Assembly: GCA_910577415.1 (NCBI GenBank)
Contig: CAJTLK010000067.1
Coordinates: forward strand, 1-9,971
Reading direction: 5' to 3'
Source of the DNA: an uncultured Oscillospiraceae bacterium
Lineage (GTDB): Bacteria; Bacillota; Clostridia; Oscillospirales; Oscillospiraceae
Length of the DNA stretch: 9,971 nt
Part shown: piece by piece, positions 1 to 6,517 of the stretch
Layout of the letters: every line of letters begins with the position of its first letter
How positions within the stretch are numbered: position 1 is the stretch's first letter
The notes under the pieces: generated by a model
Seen by the model: the letters and a program-made list of their open reading frames with translations, nothing else
Databases searched by the model: none
What the model was told of the DNA's origin: nothing
Translations under genes and position numbers: made by a program

Positions 1-264
1 AGAGGTCCCAAAAAGCTCTTTGGTATAGGTAAATTGTCCTCCGGCCAAGGGGAGCCGTTCCACCATGTAGCTGATATTCTTGCCGATGACCAGCATGGCC
101 GCCGCTCCGATCAGGATGCCCAAAACGAAGCCCAGCGGCCCGGCCCGGTCCAGGAAATCAGGGGGAAGAATAAAGCAGCCAAAGCCGATAATAGAGCCGA
201 CGGCCAAGGCCCAGACGGTGGCGGGACTCATGCCCCGGCTCAGTTTTGTGTTGGTGTTTTCCAT
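1..264 (-). CDS. APC-superfamily amino-acid permease, N-terminal part (truncated by window edge)
   Basis: Only the first 88 residues are in view; the reading frame is open to the window edge. They show a short polar N-terminus (about residues 1-15), then a first membrane segment (about 16-35) with the glycine-rich helix-breaking motif GSIIGFGCF. This motif resembles the substrate-binding unwound region of TM1 in APC amino-acid transporters. A second hydrophobic segment covers about 43-62, and then comes LPLAGGQFTYTKELFG, the conserved loop after TM2 in this superfamily. The start at 264 is chosen because AAGGAG (274-279) lies 9 bases upstream. It follows the YfcC-type carrier gene on the same strand after a 173-base gap that holds a hairpin, so it may be in the same operon with reduced read-through or have its own promoter. 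The role is probably proton- or substrate-coupled uptake or exchange of an amino acid at the cytoplasmic membrane; the substrate is not predictable from this fragment. Confidence 0.85.
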   Translation of the reverse strand, partial: MENTNTKLSRGMSPATVWALAVGSIIGFGCFILPPDFLDRAGPLGFVLGILIGAAAMLVIGKNISYMVERLPLAGGQFTYTKELFGTS

Positions 265-273
265 GAGTGGATT

Positions 274-279
274 CTCCTT
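274..279 (-). promoter_or_regulatory. Ribosome binding site of the APC permease
   Basis: AAGGAG on the minus strand, 9 bases before the ATG at 264. It fixes this start. Confidence 0.7.
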
Positions 280-286
280 TTTGCCC

Positions 287-296
287 GTGTATACAC
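287..296. repeat. Perfect 10-bp palindrome in the permease leader
   Basis: GTGTATACAC is its own reverse complement and lies 22 bases before the permease ATG. It could be part of an operator or overlap a weak -10-like TATACA, but no convincing -35 sits at a proper distance. Function is unassigned, and a palindrome this short may be chance. Confidence 0.3.
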
Positions 297-335
297 AAAA
301 GTGGAGCGGTCAGTGGCCGCAAAGGAAAAGAAGGT

Positions 336-377
336 GGACTGGGCCATGCGATCATATGGGCGCAGAGGGCCCAGTCC
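336..377 (-). terminator. Hairpin between the YfcC-type carrier and the APC permease; possible weak terminator or attenuator
   Basis: Arms GGACTGGGCC (336-345) and GGCCCAGTCC (368-377) pair perfectly over 10 bp, and an inner TGCG/CGCA pair (347-350 with 361-364) can extend the stem past a small bulge. On the leftward transcript the hairpin is followed by ACCTTCTTTTCCTTT, which is U-rich but lacks a clean U-run. It lies about 60 bases past the stop of the carrier gene. Best read as a partial terminator that lowers permease expression, or as a 3' stabilising stem-loop. The rest of the 265-437 gap shows only the permease ribosome binding site and a short palindrome. Confidence 0.5.
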
Positions 378-437
378 GTCTATAGGTGTGTCATCGGAAC
401 GAGAGGGAAACAGGGGGCAGCGTCAGCAGCGGAGGGA

Positions 438-1829
438 TCAGCCGATGAGCTGCCAGAGGATCATAATGATGGCGCCGGCGCCGCCCAGGCCGCAGATCAG
501 CCACTTAAAGGACCACTTCAGCCACTTGTCATAGGGAATGTTCAGCATGGCGAGGCAGGCCATAAAGGTGGGGACGGTGGGCCAGGTCATGTTGGTGATG
601 GCGTCACCCAGCTTGTAAGCCTCAATGGCCACCTGGGGATTGATACCCGCCAGGTCGGCAATGCCGATCTGGATGGGCATGACCACATAACACTGGGCGG
701 TGGCGCTGGGGATAAAGAAGTTGAATATCAGGTTGAACACGAACAGGGCGAAGATGCCCAGGATGGGACCCATGGACATGATGGGCATGGAGACGTAGTA
801 GACTACGGTGTCCATGATGTTGGCGTCGGTCATCAGCACGGAGATCAACTGGGACATACCAATAATAACGGCGATAACGGCAGTATTCTTAATGCCCGCG
901 CTGAACACGTCGGCGGTCTTGTTGGGACCCAGGCCGCCCACCAGGCCGATGATAATGGCCAGCATAAAGAACAGGGCGGAGATCTGGTTGTTGCCCCACT
1001 TGTGCGCCAGAGAGCCGTAGATCATCACGCCGAAACCGGCCAGGGTGATAAGGCCCACGATGATCTGACGGGCAGTGAGCTTGACCTCTTCAGGATGCTC
1101 GTCGGACAGATCCTCACGAACGTGGCCGGGGATCAGGCTCTTGGAGGGATCGGCCTTGACCCGGCGGCCATACAGGATGGTGGCGATGAGGGTAATGGCC
1201 AGGAAGACCACATGCTCCAGAACGCGCCAGCCCAAACCGGAGAACTGGGGCAGACCGGCAATGCTCTGGCCGATGGAGGTGGAGTAGATGTTGATGACGC
1301 CCGCGTCAAAGCCGGCGGCGGTGGCGGCGTAGGTCAGCATGAAGCCCACCACACCGTCGTAGCCCATCTTCTTGGCGGCCTTCACGCCGATGGGGAGCAC
1401 GGCGATGATGGGGGTCAGGAAGGTACCGGTGGCGCCCAGGATGGAGAAGAAGGTACCGATGAGAATGATCATCAGCTCTTCCTTACCCTTCAGAGAGGAC
1501 AGGGACTTGGTGAGGAAAGCGTCCAGAGTGCCGGTGGCCTCAAGAACGGCCACCATGGCGCTGACGATGAGGATCATCCAGATATTGCCCGCGCCGTTGG
1601 TCCAGGCCTTGGGGATATCCGTCCAGAACTGCCAGAAGGTGATGGGGGTGGATTCCATGAATTGGAAAGAACCGGGAACCACCAGGGACCGACCATCTAC
1701 CACCTCACGGGCAAACTGGCCCGCGGGGATGACATAGGACAGCAAAGCGACGATGACGGCCAGGATGAACACGATGACGATGGTGTTGAACTGGATCGAC
1801 TTTTTCTCTTTGATAGCGTTGCTTGGCAT
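438..1829 (-). CDS. YfcC-family (DcuC/AbgT-like) membrane carrier
   Basis: A 463-residue polytopic inner-membrane protein with about 11-12 hydrophobic segments. The first (about 15-36) is followed by YVIPAGQF, typical of the YfcC/DcuC family start. Two re-entrant-like signatures lie in the halves: ATGTFLTPIIAVLPIGV (about 133-149) and FFIPSATAQCYVVMPIQIG (about 371-389). The second matches the conserved substrate-loop region of the ion-transporter superfamily that includes DcuC, AbgT and YfcC. YKLGDAITNMTWPTVP (405-420) near the C-terminus is also a family hallmark. The start at 1829 is preferred over an upstream in-frame ATG at 1907 because GGGAGGAG lies 7 bases before it and the longer form would overlap the upstream peptidase gene. 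Members are annotated variously as C4-dicarboxylate carriers or basic amino-acid/peptide carriers, so the substrate is uncertain. The tight linkage to a dipeptidase (47-base gap) suggests peptide or amino-acid-conjugate import or product exchange. Confidence 0.88.
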   Translation of the reverse strand: MPSNAIKEKKSIQFNTIVIVFILAVIVALLSYVIPAGQFAREVVDGRSLVVPGSFQFMESTPITFWQFWTDIPKAWTNGAGNIWMILIVSAMVAVLEATGTLDAFLTKSLSSLKGKEELMIILIGTFFSILGATGTFLTPIIAVLPIGVKAAKKMGYDGVVGFMLTYAATAAGFDAGVINIYSTSIGQSIAGLPQFSGLGWRVLEHVVFLAITLIATILYGRRVKADPSKSLIPGHVREDLSDEHPEEVKLTARQIIVGLITLAGFGVMIYGSLAHKWGNNQISALFFMLAIIIGLVGGLGPNKTADVFSAGIKNTAVIAVIIGMSQLISVLMTDANIMDTVVYYVSMPIMSMGPILGIFALFVFNLIFNFFIPSATAQCYVVMPIQIGIADLAGINPQVAIEAYKLGDAITNMTWPTVPTFMACLAMLNIPYDKWLKWSFKWLICGLGGAGAIIMILWQLIG

Positions 1830-1836
1830 ACAATGA

Positions 1837-1844
1837 CTCCTCCC
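1837..1844 (-). promoter_or_regulatory. Ribosome binding site that decides the carrier start
   Basis: GGGAGGAG on the minus strand, 7 bases before the ATG at 1829. The in-frame ATG at 1907 lies inside the upstream gene, which supports the shorter 463-residue protein. Confidence 0.8.
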
Positions 1845-1876
1845 TTTTCTTGTTGTGTAGAACTGTTTCGTTTCCC

Positions 1877-3316
1877 TCAGACCCGCTCCAAAATACGCTT
1901 CAGGCACTCATAACACCGGTCAAAAGAGGCCAGGTCAAGCCGCTCGTTGGGGGTATGAGCGTCATAATGCGTCGCGACCAACAGGATCATATCCAGCCAG
2001 GGCATTTTAGACATAAAGGTGCCGATTTCATTGCCGAAGTGGGCGGCGGTGGCGACCACCTCCTTGCCGGTAAGCTCCTTCCAGACCTGACTGTAAACCT
2101 GGAAGAAGGGAGAACCGATGGGGACATTGTGGCCGAAGTACTTCTGGTGAAGGACATACTCAAAGCCGCAGATCTCCCCGATCATGCGGGACTGAGCCTC
2201 CTGGTCCTCGAGCTTGGAGGCATACGCACTGCGGGGACGGAAGCGGACCCTCAGCTCCTCCTCGCCGGTAACGCACTGCTCCAGGTTGGCGGAGGTCATG
2301 GGCGTTCCGGGGAAGACCAGGCTGGAATTGATCAGTCCGCTGGGGAGCAGGTTTAGCAGCCGGATCAGATCCCGGGTGAGCGCCTCGTCCATGGGCTGGG
2401 GACAGTCAGCAGAGGTGGAGATGGAGAACTCGATGTTGGGGTCGCTCTCCTTGTGCTCAGCCTTGAAGTCTTCAATGATCCGCTTGGCGATCTCCTCTGC
2501 CTTGGACGCGTCCTTGGGGGAGACGGCCACTTGGATGGTGGACCAGTTAGCGATGGTGGTCATGTTGCCGCCGTCCAAGGCCACGATGCGGAGGGGAAGT
2601 TCCTTCTGAAGGCTCAGCAGGATACGGCCCGCCGCCTTCAGAGCGTTGCCCCGCTCCTTGTTGATCATGTTGGCACAGTGGCCGCCCTCCAGTCCCCAGA
2701 GCTTGATCTCCATAAGCTGCGCGCCCGGAAGGACCTCCCGGCGGATGGGGCGGACAAATTCGCTGTTGATGCCGCCTGCCGCAATGACCAGGCTGGTCCC
2801 ATCCAGGTTGCCGTCCATGTTGATGTACTTTCGGGCCTTCAGGTCGCTGCAGTCGAAGTTCAGAGCGCCGTTGAGTCCGGCCTCCTCGGCGGTGGTGAAG
2901 ACACACTCCAGCGCGGGATGCTGCAGCTCGTTGTCGTCCAAAATGGCCAGCATGTAGGCTATGGCCACGCCGTCGTCAGAGCCGCAGGTGGTCTCCTTAG
3001 CTTTGAGAAAGCCGTCCTTCACCACAAACTCCAGAGGGTTGGAAAAGTCGAAGGTGCTGCCGGGGATCTTGGTGTGGATCATGTCCATATGGCCTTGGAG
3101 CATAACAGTCTCGTGGTCCTCGTAGCCTGGGGTGGCGGGCTTTCTGACCAGAACATTGTGCAGCGCGTCCCGGCGGTATTCCAGCCCCCGCTCCTTGGCA
3201 AAGTTCACCACATAGTCGGCGATGGCCTCCTCATGGAAGCTGGGGCGGGGGATGGCGGAGATCTCTTCAAAAAATCTTGCGTGGGGCTTGCCGGTGTGGT
3301 CAAGAACAAATTTCAT
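1877..3316 (-). CDS. PepD-like aminoacyl-histidine dipeptidase (peptidase family M20C)
   Basis: A 479-residue cytoplasmic zinc dipeptidase homologue, about the usual PepD length. Candidate metal and catalytic residues are in the expected order: H76 and D78 in LQGHMDM, D114 in CGSDDG (bridging Asp), E144/E145 in TTAEEAG (general base plus zinc ligand), D168 in NMDGN, and H454 in DAHTPNE. Their spacing follows that of characterised Vibrio PepD as I recall it. WGLEGGHCANMINKERGNA (207-225) is the start of the lid/dimerisation domain with its conserved GGH. Oddities are DDG in place of the usual DNG after the bridging Asp, and NMDGN in place of the usual acidic stretch after the D168 equivalent, so specificity may differ from carnosine or Xaa-His. 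The start has GAGAGGTG 8 bases upstream. It lies 38 bases after the CoA-transferase gene and 47 before the carrier gene. It probably cleaves an imported dipeptide or acyl-amino acid, supplying the rest of the pathway. Confidence 0.9.
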   Translation of the reverse strand: MKFVLDHTGKPHARFFEEISAIPRPSFHEEAIADYVVNFAKERGLEYRRDALHNVLVRKPATPGYEDHETVMLQGHMDMIHTKIPGSTFDFSNPLEFVVKDGFLKAKETTCGSDDGVAIAYMLAILDDNELQHPALECVFTTAEEAGLNGALNFDCSDLKARKYINMDGNLDGTSLVIAAGGINSEFVRPIRREVLPGAQLMEIKLWGLEGGHCANMINKERGNALKAAGRILLSLQKELPLRIVALDGGNMTTIANWSTIQVAVSPKDASKAEEIAKRIIEDFKAEHKESDPNIEFSISTSADCPQPMDEALTRDLIRLLNLLPSGLINSSLVFPGTPMTSANLEQCVTGEEELRVRFRPRSAYASKLEDQEAQSRMIGEICGFEYVLHQKYFGHNVPIGSPFFQVYSQVWKELTGKEVVATAAHFGNEIGTFMSKMPWLDMILLVATHYDAHTPNERLDLASFDRCYECLKRILERV

Positions 3317-3324
3317 AGCTTCAG

Positions 3325-3332
3325 CACCTCTC
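3325..3332 (-). promoter_or_regulatory. Ribosome binding site of the PepD-like gene
   Basis: GAGAGGTG on the minus strand, 8 bases before the ATG at 3316. The 38-base gap behind the CoA-transferase stop holds no promoter or terminator that I can see. Confidence 0.7.
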
Positions 3333-3354
3333 TTTCATAAAAATAGTGGATATG

Positions 3355-4566
3355 TCAAAGCACGGACTTTTCGCGGAGTTGGGCGACCTCTTCCGGGGAG
3401 AGTCCCAGATAAGAAGAGAGGATCTCCTCACTATGCTCGCCCAAAGCGGGGGCGGGAGTGCGGACTGAGGGCTTGGTGTCCTCCAGCTTGACGGCGCAGC
3501 CGTTGACGGTGATGCTGCCCAAAGTGGGATGCTCCATAGGGATAAACATCTCCCGGGCCTTTACCTGAGGGTCGTCCAGGATCTGGCTGACGTCGTAGAT
3601 GGGGCCGGCGGGAATGCCCTTGGAGAGGATAAGCTCCACCGCCTCGTCCATGGTAAGCTCTCCCAGGGTGTCCTCGATGACCGCTTGAATATCATCCTGA
3701 TTCTTCAGCCGTCCCTCCATGTCGGTAAACCGGGGGTCGTCGATCATGTCGGGGCGGTGAAGGACATCGTTGCACAGCTTTTCATAGAGCCGCTGGTTGC
3801 CGGCGGCAATGATGATCTTGCCGTCCTTGACCTGGAACGCGTCATAGGGGGAAACGGCGGCATAGCGGTTGCCCATGCGGGGCGGAATGACGCCGGACTC
3901 CAGATATTTGATGGCAGTGTTCTCCGTGGCGGCAATGACGCTGTCCATCAGGCTGATATCCACCCGTTGGCCCTGGCCGGTAAGAGTCCGGGCATGAACG
4001 GCGGTGAGAAGGCCAATGGCCAGATGGAGTCCCCCCAGGATGTCGCCCATGGCGCTGCCCGCGCGGGTGGGAGGGCCTCCCACGGCGCCGGTGATGGACA
4101 TCAGCCCGCCCATGGCCTGGCTCAGAATGTCGTAGCCGGGGCGGAGGCGGTAGGGACCGGTGTTGCCAAAGCCGGAGACCGAACCGTAGATGAGCCGGGG
4201 ATTGATCTTTTTCAGCTCCTCATAGCCCAGGCCCAGCTTGTCCATCACGCCGGGGCGGTAATTCTCCGTTACGATGTCTGCCTTTTTGACCAGGCGGCGG
4301 AAAATATCTTTCCCTTCCTCGCTTTTTAGATTCAGAGTGAGGCTTTTCTTATTGCGGTTGATGTTGGCGTAATAGAGGCTCTCCTGCTTGCCATCCTTAT
4401 TTTTGCGGAAGGGGGGGTAGGTCCGGGTGTCGTCCCCGGTGCCGGGGACCTCGATCTTGATGACCTGAGCACCCATGTCAGAGAGCATCATGGTGCAGAA
4501 CGGACCGGCCAGAACGCGGGTCAGGTCCAGAATTACGAGATCCTGCAGCGCTCCGTGCTCACTCAT
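3355..4566 (-). CDS. Class III CoA-transferase (CaiB/BaiF/formyl-CoA-transferase family)
   Basis: A 403-residue protein with the full family signature. LDLTRVLAGPFCTMMLSDMG (13-32) and VIKIE (35-39) form the N-terminal CoA-binding Rossmann part. ENYRPGVMDKLGLGYEEL (101-118) and SVSGFGNTGPYRLRPGYD (129-146) are conserved core motifs. D175 in GSAMGDILGG aligns with the catalytic aspartate that forms the acyl-CoA mixed anhydride in formyl-CoA transferase. The family moves CoA between carboxylic acids in the cytoplasm without ATP. The donor and acceptor acids cannot be deduced, since the family includes oxalate, carnitine, mesaconate, phenyllactate and bile-acid enzymes. Its ATG overlaps the stop of the small AtuA-like gene (ATGA at 4563-4566), implying translational coupling and a shared pathway. 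In this setting it probably activates or deactivates the acid handled by the AtuA-like pair. Confidence 0.93.
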   Translation of the reverse strand: MSEHGALQDLVILDLTRVLAGPFCTMMLSDMGAQVIKIEVPGTGDDTRTYPPFRKNKDGKQESLYYANINRNKKSLTLNLKSEEGKDIFRRLVKKADIVTENYRPGVMDKLGLGYEELKKINPRLIYGSVSGFGNTGPYRLRPGYDILSQAMGGLMSITGAVGGPPTRAGSAMGDILGGLHLAIGLLTAVHARTLTGQGQRVDISLMDSVIAATENTAIKYLESGVIPPRMGNRYAAVSPYDAFQVKDGKIIIAAGNQRLYEKLCNDVLHRPDMIDDPRFTDMEGRLKNQDDIQAVIEDTLGELTMDEAVELILSKGIPAGPIYDVSQILDDPQVKAREMFIPMEHPTLGSITVNGCAVKLEDTKPSVRTPAPALGEHSEEILSSYLGLSPEEVAQLREKSVL

Positions 4567-4892
4567 TTTTCCTCGTCCTCCACTTCGATCTTCATCCGCA
4601 TGAACGCGGAGCCCATGGACTTGCCCAAAGTGTCCAGCCGCAGAGAATGGGTGGCGCCGCCGCCCAGAGCGTGCTTCATCACAAAGTTCATACCGCAGAG
4701 GGTGTCCACATCATAGCGGACGATCTCGCCCTTGACCATGTCGCCGAAATAGGCTTTTACCCGCTCCACAGTCAGGACCTTCTTCAGAAACGGATAATCC
4801 TTGGGATCCCGGGCAAAAACGCATATGTTGCTGGTGTCGCCCTTATCGCCGCTGCGGCCATGCGCCAGCGTGTTGAGATAGGCCCATGCCAT
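4563..4892 (-). CDS. Small AtuA-like protein (AtuA C-terminal ferredoxin-fold domain as a separate gene)
   Basis: A 109-residue soluble protein with HGRSGDKGDTSNICVFA (11-27), the hallmark of the AtuA-like C-terminal domain, and LGGGATHSLRLDTLGKSM (76-93), its second conserved block. In many bacteria and fungi this domain is fused behind DUF1446; here it is a separate small cistron. Its ATG at 4892 lies one base past the stop of the large AtuA-like gene, with GGAGGTGA inside the last codons of that gene 7 bases upstream. Its own stop overlaps the start of the CoA-transferase. The arrangement implies a stoichiometric two-subunit complex with the DUF1446 protein. No biochemical reaction is established for the pair as far as I know; by genetics the family is linked to acyclic terpene and leucine/isovalerate catabolism. 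Confidence 0.88.
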   Translation of the reverse strand: MAWAYLNTLAHGRSGDKGDTSNICVFARDPKDYPFLKKVLTVERVKAYFGDMVKGEIVRYDVDTLCGMNFVMKHALGGGATHSLRLDTLGKSMGSAFMRMKIEVEDEEK

Positions 4893-4893
4893 G

Positions 4894-6261
4894 TTATTTC
4901 ACCTCCAGAATGTGAGATTCCAGTTTGACGGCGTCTCTTGGAATGAGGGTGGGCCACAGGCCGATGACGTCGGTAACATGGGCCCGGCCACCGAAGAAGG
5001 ACGCTCCCGGAGGGCCGTTGAGCTGGAGGGGGCTGATCTCGGGAATAATAAGCTGAGCGTCCTTTTTCTCCTTGGTGCGGATAGCAATACGCAGAACGAC
5101 CTCATTCATCCGTTTGATGAGGTCCTCGTCTACCTCGGCCACGTCCAGGTGCAGGGCGTTGAGGCCCACATAGTCGATGCGGAGATCCTCGTACTGCATG
5201 CCCTTGCGCTTCATCTTCTTCATGAGGATGTCAGCGGCATATTGGGCCTTTTCATATGCGTCGGGCCAGGCGAAGGACAGGTAGGTAACGACCTTATAGC
5301 CCGCGTGATAGCCCAGACACAGCTTCAACTGGTCGGGGCGGGCCTTGCCCTTGATGCCGCCTACCCGGACCCGGTTATCACCGTCCTGGGTGAGGGTGGC
5401 GTGGCTAATGTCCACGGTCACGTCGGGGGTAATGTAGTTGGCGGGATCGTGGACTTCGTAGAGGAACTGCTCCTTACAGGACTGCTCGGAGATGAGACCG
5501 CCGCAATGGGGGGCCTTGGTGATATGGAAGTCGTCCTGGGTCAATTCGGCGATGGGAAAGCCCAACTGGTCCATGTCGGGAACGCCCCGCCAGTCATACT
5601 GGAAGTTGCCTCCGGCACCCTGGCCGCCGCACTCCAGCAGATGTCCAGCCATGATGCCCCGGGCCAGGTCGTCCAGGTCGGTGTCCTTCCAGCCAAACTC
5701 GTAGGCTAAGGGGGCCAGGAACATGGCACTGTCGGCGGCCCGCCCGGTGAGTACCACATCGGCGCCCTGGGCCAGACAGTCCATGATGGGCTCCCGGCCA
5801 TAGTAGACGTTGGCGTTTACCAGTTTGTCCTTGATCTCGTTGAAATCGCCGACGTCGTCCATGTTCTTGAATTCGCAGCCCTCGGCGATCATCTGGGGGA
5901 TCTTGTCCAGCAGGTCGTCGCCAGTGACATAGCCGATACGGTAGCCCTGCATACTTTGCTCCTGGGCCACGGCCTGCAGAGCCTCCACCGCGCCGGTGAT
6001 GTTCATGCCGCCGGCGTTGGTGATAACGCCGATTTTTTTCTCAAAAGCCTCTTTTCCGATCTCACGCATCAGAGTGATGAAGTCCCGGGCATAGCCGGCG
6101 GCGGGATTTTTCATCTTCTGACGCTGCATGATGGACAGCGTCAGCTCTGCCAGGTAATCGCAGGCCATATAATCCAGGTTTCCGTGCCGGATCATATGGA
6201 TGGCTGCGTCGGGACTGTCGCCCCAGAACCCCTGGCCGCCGCCAATGGATATTTTTTTCAT
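4894..6261 (-). CDS. Large AtuA-like protein (DUF1446, acyclic terpene utilisation family)
   Basis: A 455-residue cytoplasmic protein covering the whole DUF1446 domain. Family motifs are seen at GFWGDSPDA (11-19), LDYMACDYLAELT (29-41), TNAGGMN (81-87), GRAADSAMFLAPL (173-185), ECGGQGAGGNF (210-220) and CGGLISEQS (253-261). The start at 6261 is chosen because the protein begins MKKISIGGGQGFWGD, as family members do, with GGGAG about 11 bases upstream. The frame stays open further upstream to 6573, but that stretch is low-complexity and runs through the sigma-54 promoter. It is the first gene behind that promoter, so it should be induced with the rest of the operon. The family is named for AtuA of the Pseudomonas citronellol/geraniol cluster, but no terpene genes are present here and its chemistry remains unknown. 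A role on a CoA ester or its free acid is inferred from the adjacent CoA-transferase. Confidence 0.9.
   Translation of the reverse strand: MKKISIGGGQGFWGDSPDAAIHMIRHGNLDYMACDYLAELTLSIMQRQKMKNPAAGYARDFITLMREIGKEAFEKKIGVITNAGGMNITGAVEALQAVAQEQSMQGYRIGYVTGDDLLDKIPQMIAEGCEFKNMDDVGDFNEIKDKLVNANVYYGREPIMDCLAQGADVVLTGRAADSAMFLAPLAYEFGWKDTDLDDLARGIMAGHLLECGGQGAGGNFQYDWRGVPDMDQLGFPIAELTQDDFHITKAPHCGGLISEQSCKEQFLYEVHDPANYITPDVTVDISHATLTQDGDNRVRVGGIKGKARPDQLKLCLGYHAGYKVVTYLSFAWPDAYEKAQYAADILMKKMKRKGMQYEDLRIDYVGLNALHLDVAEVDEDLIKRMNEVVLRIAIRTKEKKDAQLIIPEISPLQLNGPPGASFFGGRAHVTDVIGLWPTLIPRDAVKLESHILEVK
4899..4906 (-). promoter_or_regulatory. Ribosome binding site of the small AtuA-like gene, embedded in the upstream gene
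   Basis: GGAGGTGA on the minus strand overlaps the last codons of the large AtuA-like gene and sits about 7 bases before the ATG at 4892. The two cistrons are separated by a single base. Confidence 0.75.
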
Positions 6262-6320
6262 GTGTCGGTGCGCTCCCTTCCAATGTATTGCGTTCCTTTT
6301 TATTGGGCGCGGATGGGTCG

Positions 6321-6334
6321 GCGGCGAATGCCGC
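6321..6334 (-). other. Small hairpin in the leader of the sigma-54 operon
   Basis: GCGGC (6321-6325) and GCCGC (6330-6334) pair around a 4-base loop within the predicted leader of about 90 bases. There is no U-run, so it is not a terminator; it could be a minor RNA structure. No known riboswitch fold is recognised in this leader. Confidence 0.3.
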
Positions 6335-6362
6335 AGATCAATGGTACCCGCTTTTATAAAAA

Positions 6363-6378
6363 GCAAACTGCGTGCCAA
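6363..6378 (-). promoter_or_regulatory. Sigma-54 (-24/-12) promoter of the AtuA/CoA-transferase/peptidase operon
   Basis: The minus strand reads TTGGCACGCAGTTTGC. This matches the -24 box TTGGCACG and the -12 box TTGC, with the diagnostic GG-N10-GC spacing. T-runs lie on both sides (TTTTTTT before, TTTTTATAAAA after), as is common at such promoters. The start site is predicted near 6351, giving a leader of about 90 bases to the ATG at 6261. The promoter lies directly between a sigma-54 activator gene and the operon it would drive, and rpoN itself is the next gene upstream. Confidence 0.93.
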
Positions 6379-6402
6379 AAAAAGAAAAAAGCAAATAAAA
6401 AA
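6377..6402. other. A-tract block next to the sigma-54 promoter, probable bent DNA
   Basis: Runs of 7, 6, 3 and 6 A residues occur between 6377 and 6402, interrupted by single or double bases, directly upstream of the -24 box. Such A-tracts bend DNA and could help loop an activator bound further upstream onto sigma-54 holoenzyme. This role is inferred. The remainder up to about 6467 is A-rich and shows no further element. Confidence 0.4.
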
Positions 6403-6467
6403 TTTGAAACAGCTGGGGGAGAGGACTTTGAAGAGTGGAAAGATTTTTTGCCGCAGAGAAAAGAGAA

Positions 6468-6517
6468 AAAACAGGCACACATTAGTGTCATTTTCGACAC
6501 TAATGTGTGCCTGTTTT
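6468..6517 (-). terminator. Rho-independent terminator of the rpoN-activator transcript; perfect 22-bp inverted repeat
   Basis: The arms 6468-6489 and 6496-6517 are exactly complementary over 22 bp around a 6-base loop. On the leftward transcript the second arm ends in TTTTTT followed by CTCTTTTCTC, the shape of an intrinsic terminator. It begins 16 bases past the activator stop codon. It separates constitutive rpoN-activator transcription from the sigma-54 operon. The stem is long and not GC-clamped (the core includes TTAGTGTC/GACACTAA), so the element may also be a protein-binding site (see findings). Confidence 0.85.

Noticed and set aside
267..1913. Long plus-strand open frame of 548 codons
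   Set aside because: It is antisense to the YfcC-type carrier gene, very rich in Gly, His, Asp and Gln with no recognisable domain, and lacks a good ribosome binding site. The minus-strand frame gives a clear membrane carrier.
2672..2687. TTGGCACAG on the plus strand as another sigma-54 -24 box
   Set aside because: No -12 TTGC at the required distance, and it lies inside the peptidase coding sequence in the antisense direction.
2453..3340. Plus-strand open frame of 295 codons
   Set aside because: Antisense shadow of the PepD-like gene. Its composition follows the GC-rich third positions of the real gene and it has no domain.
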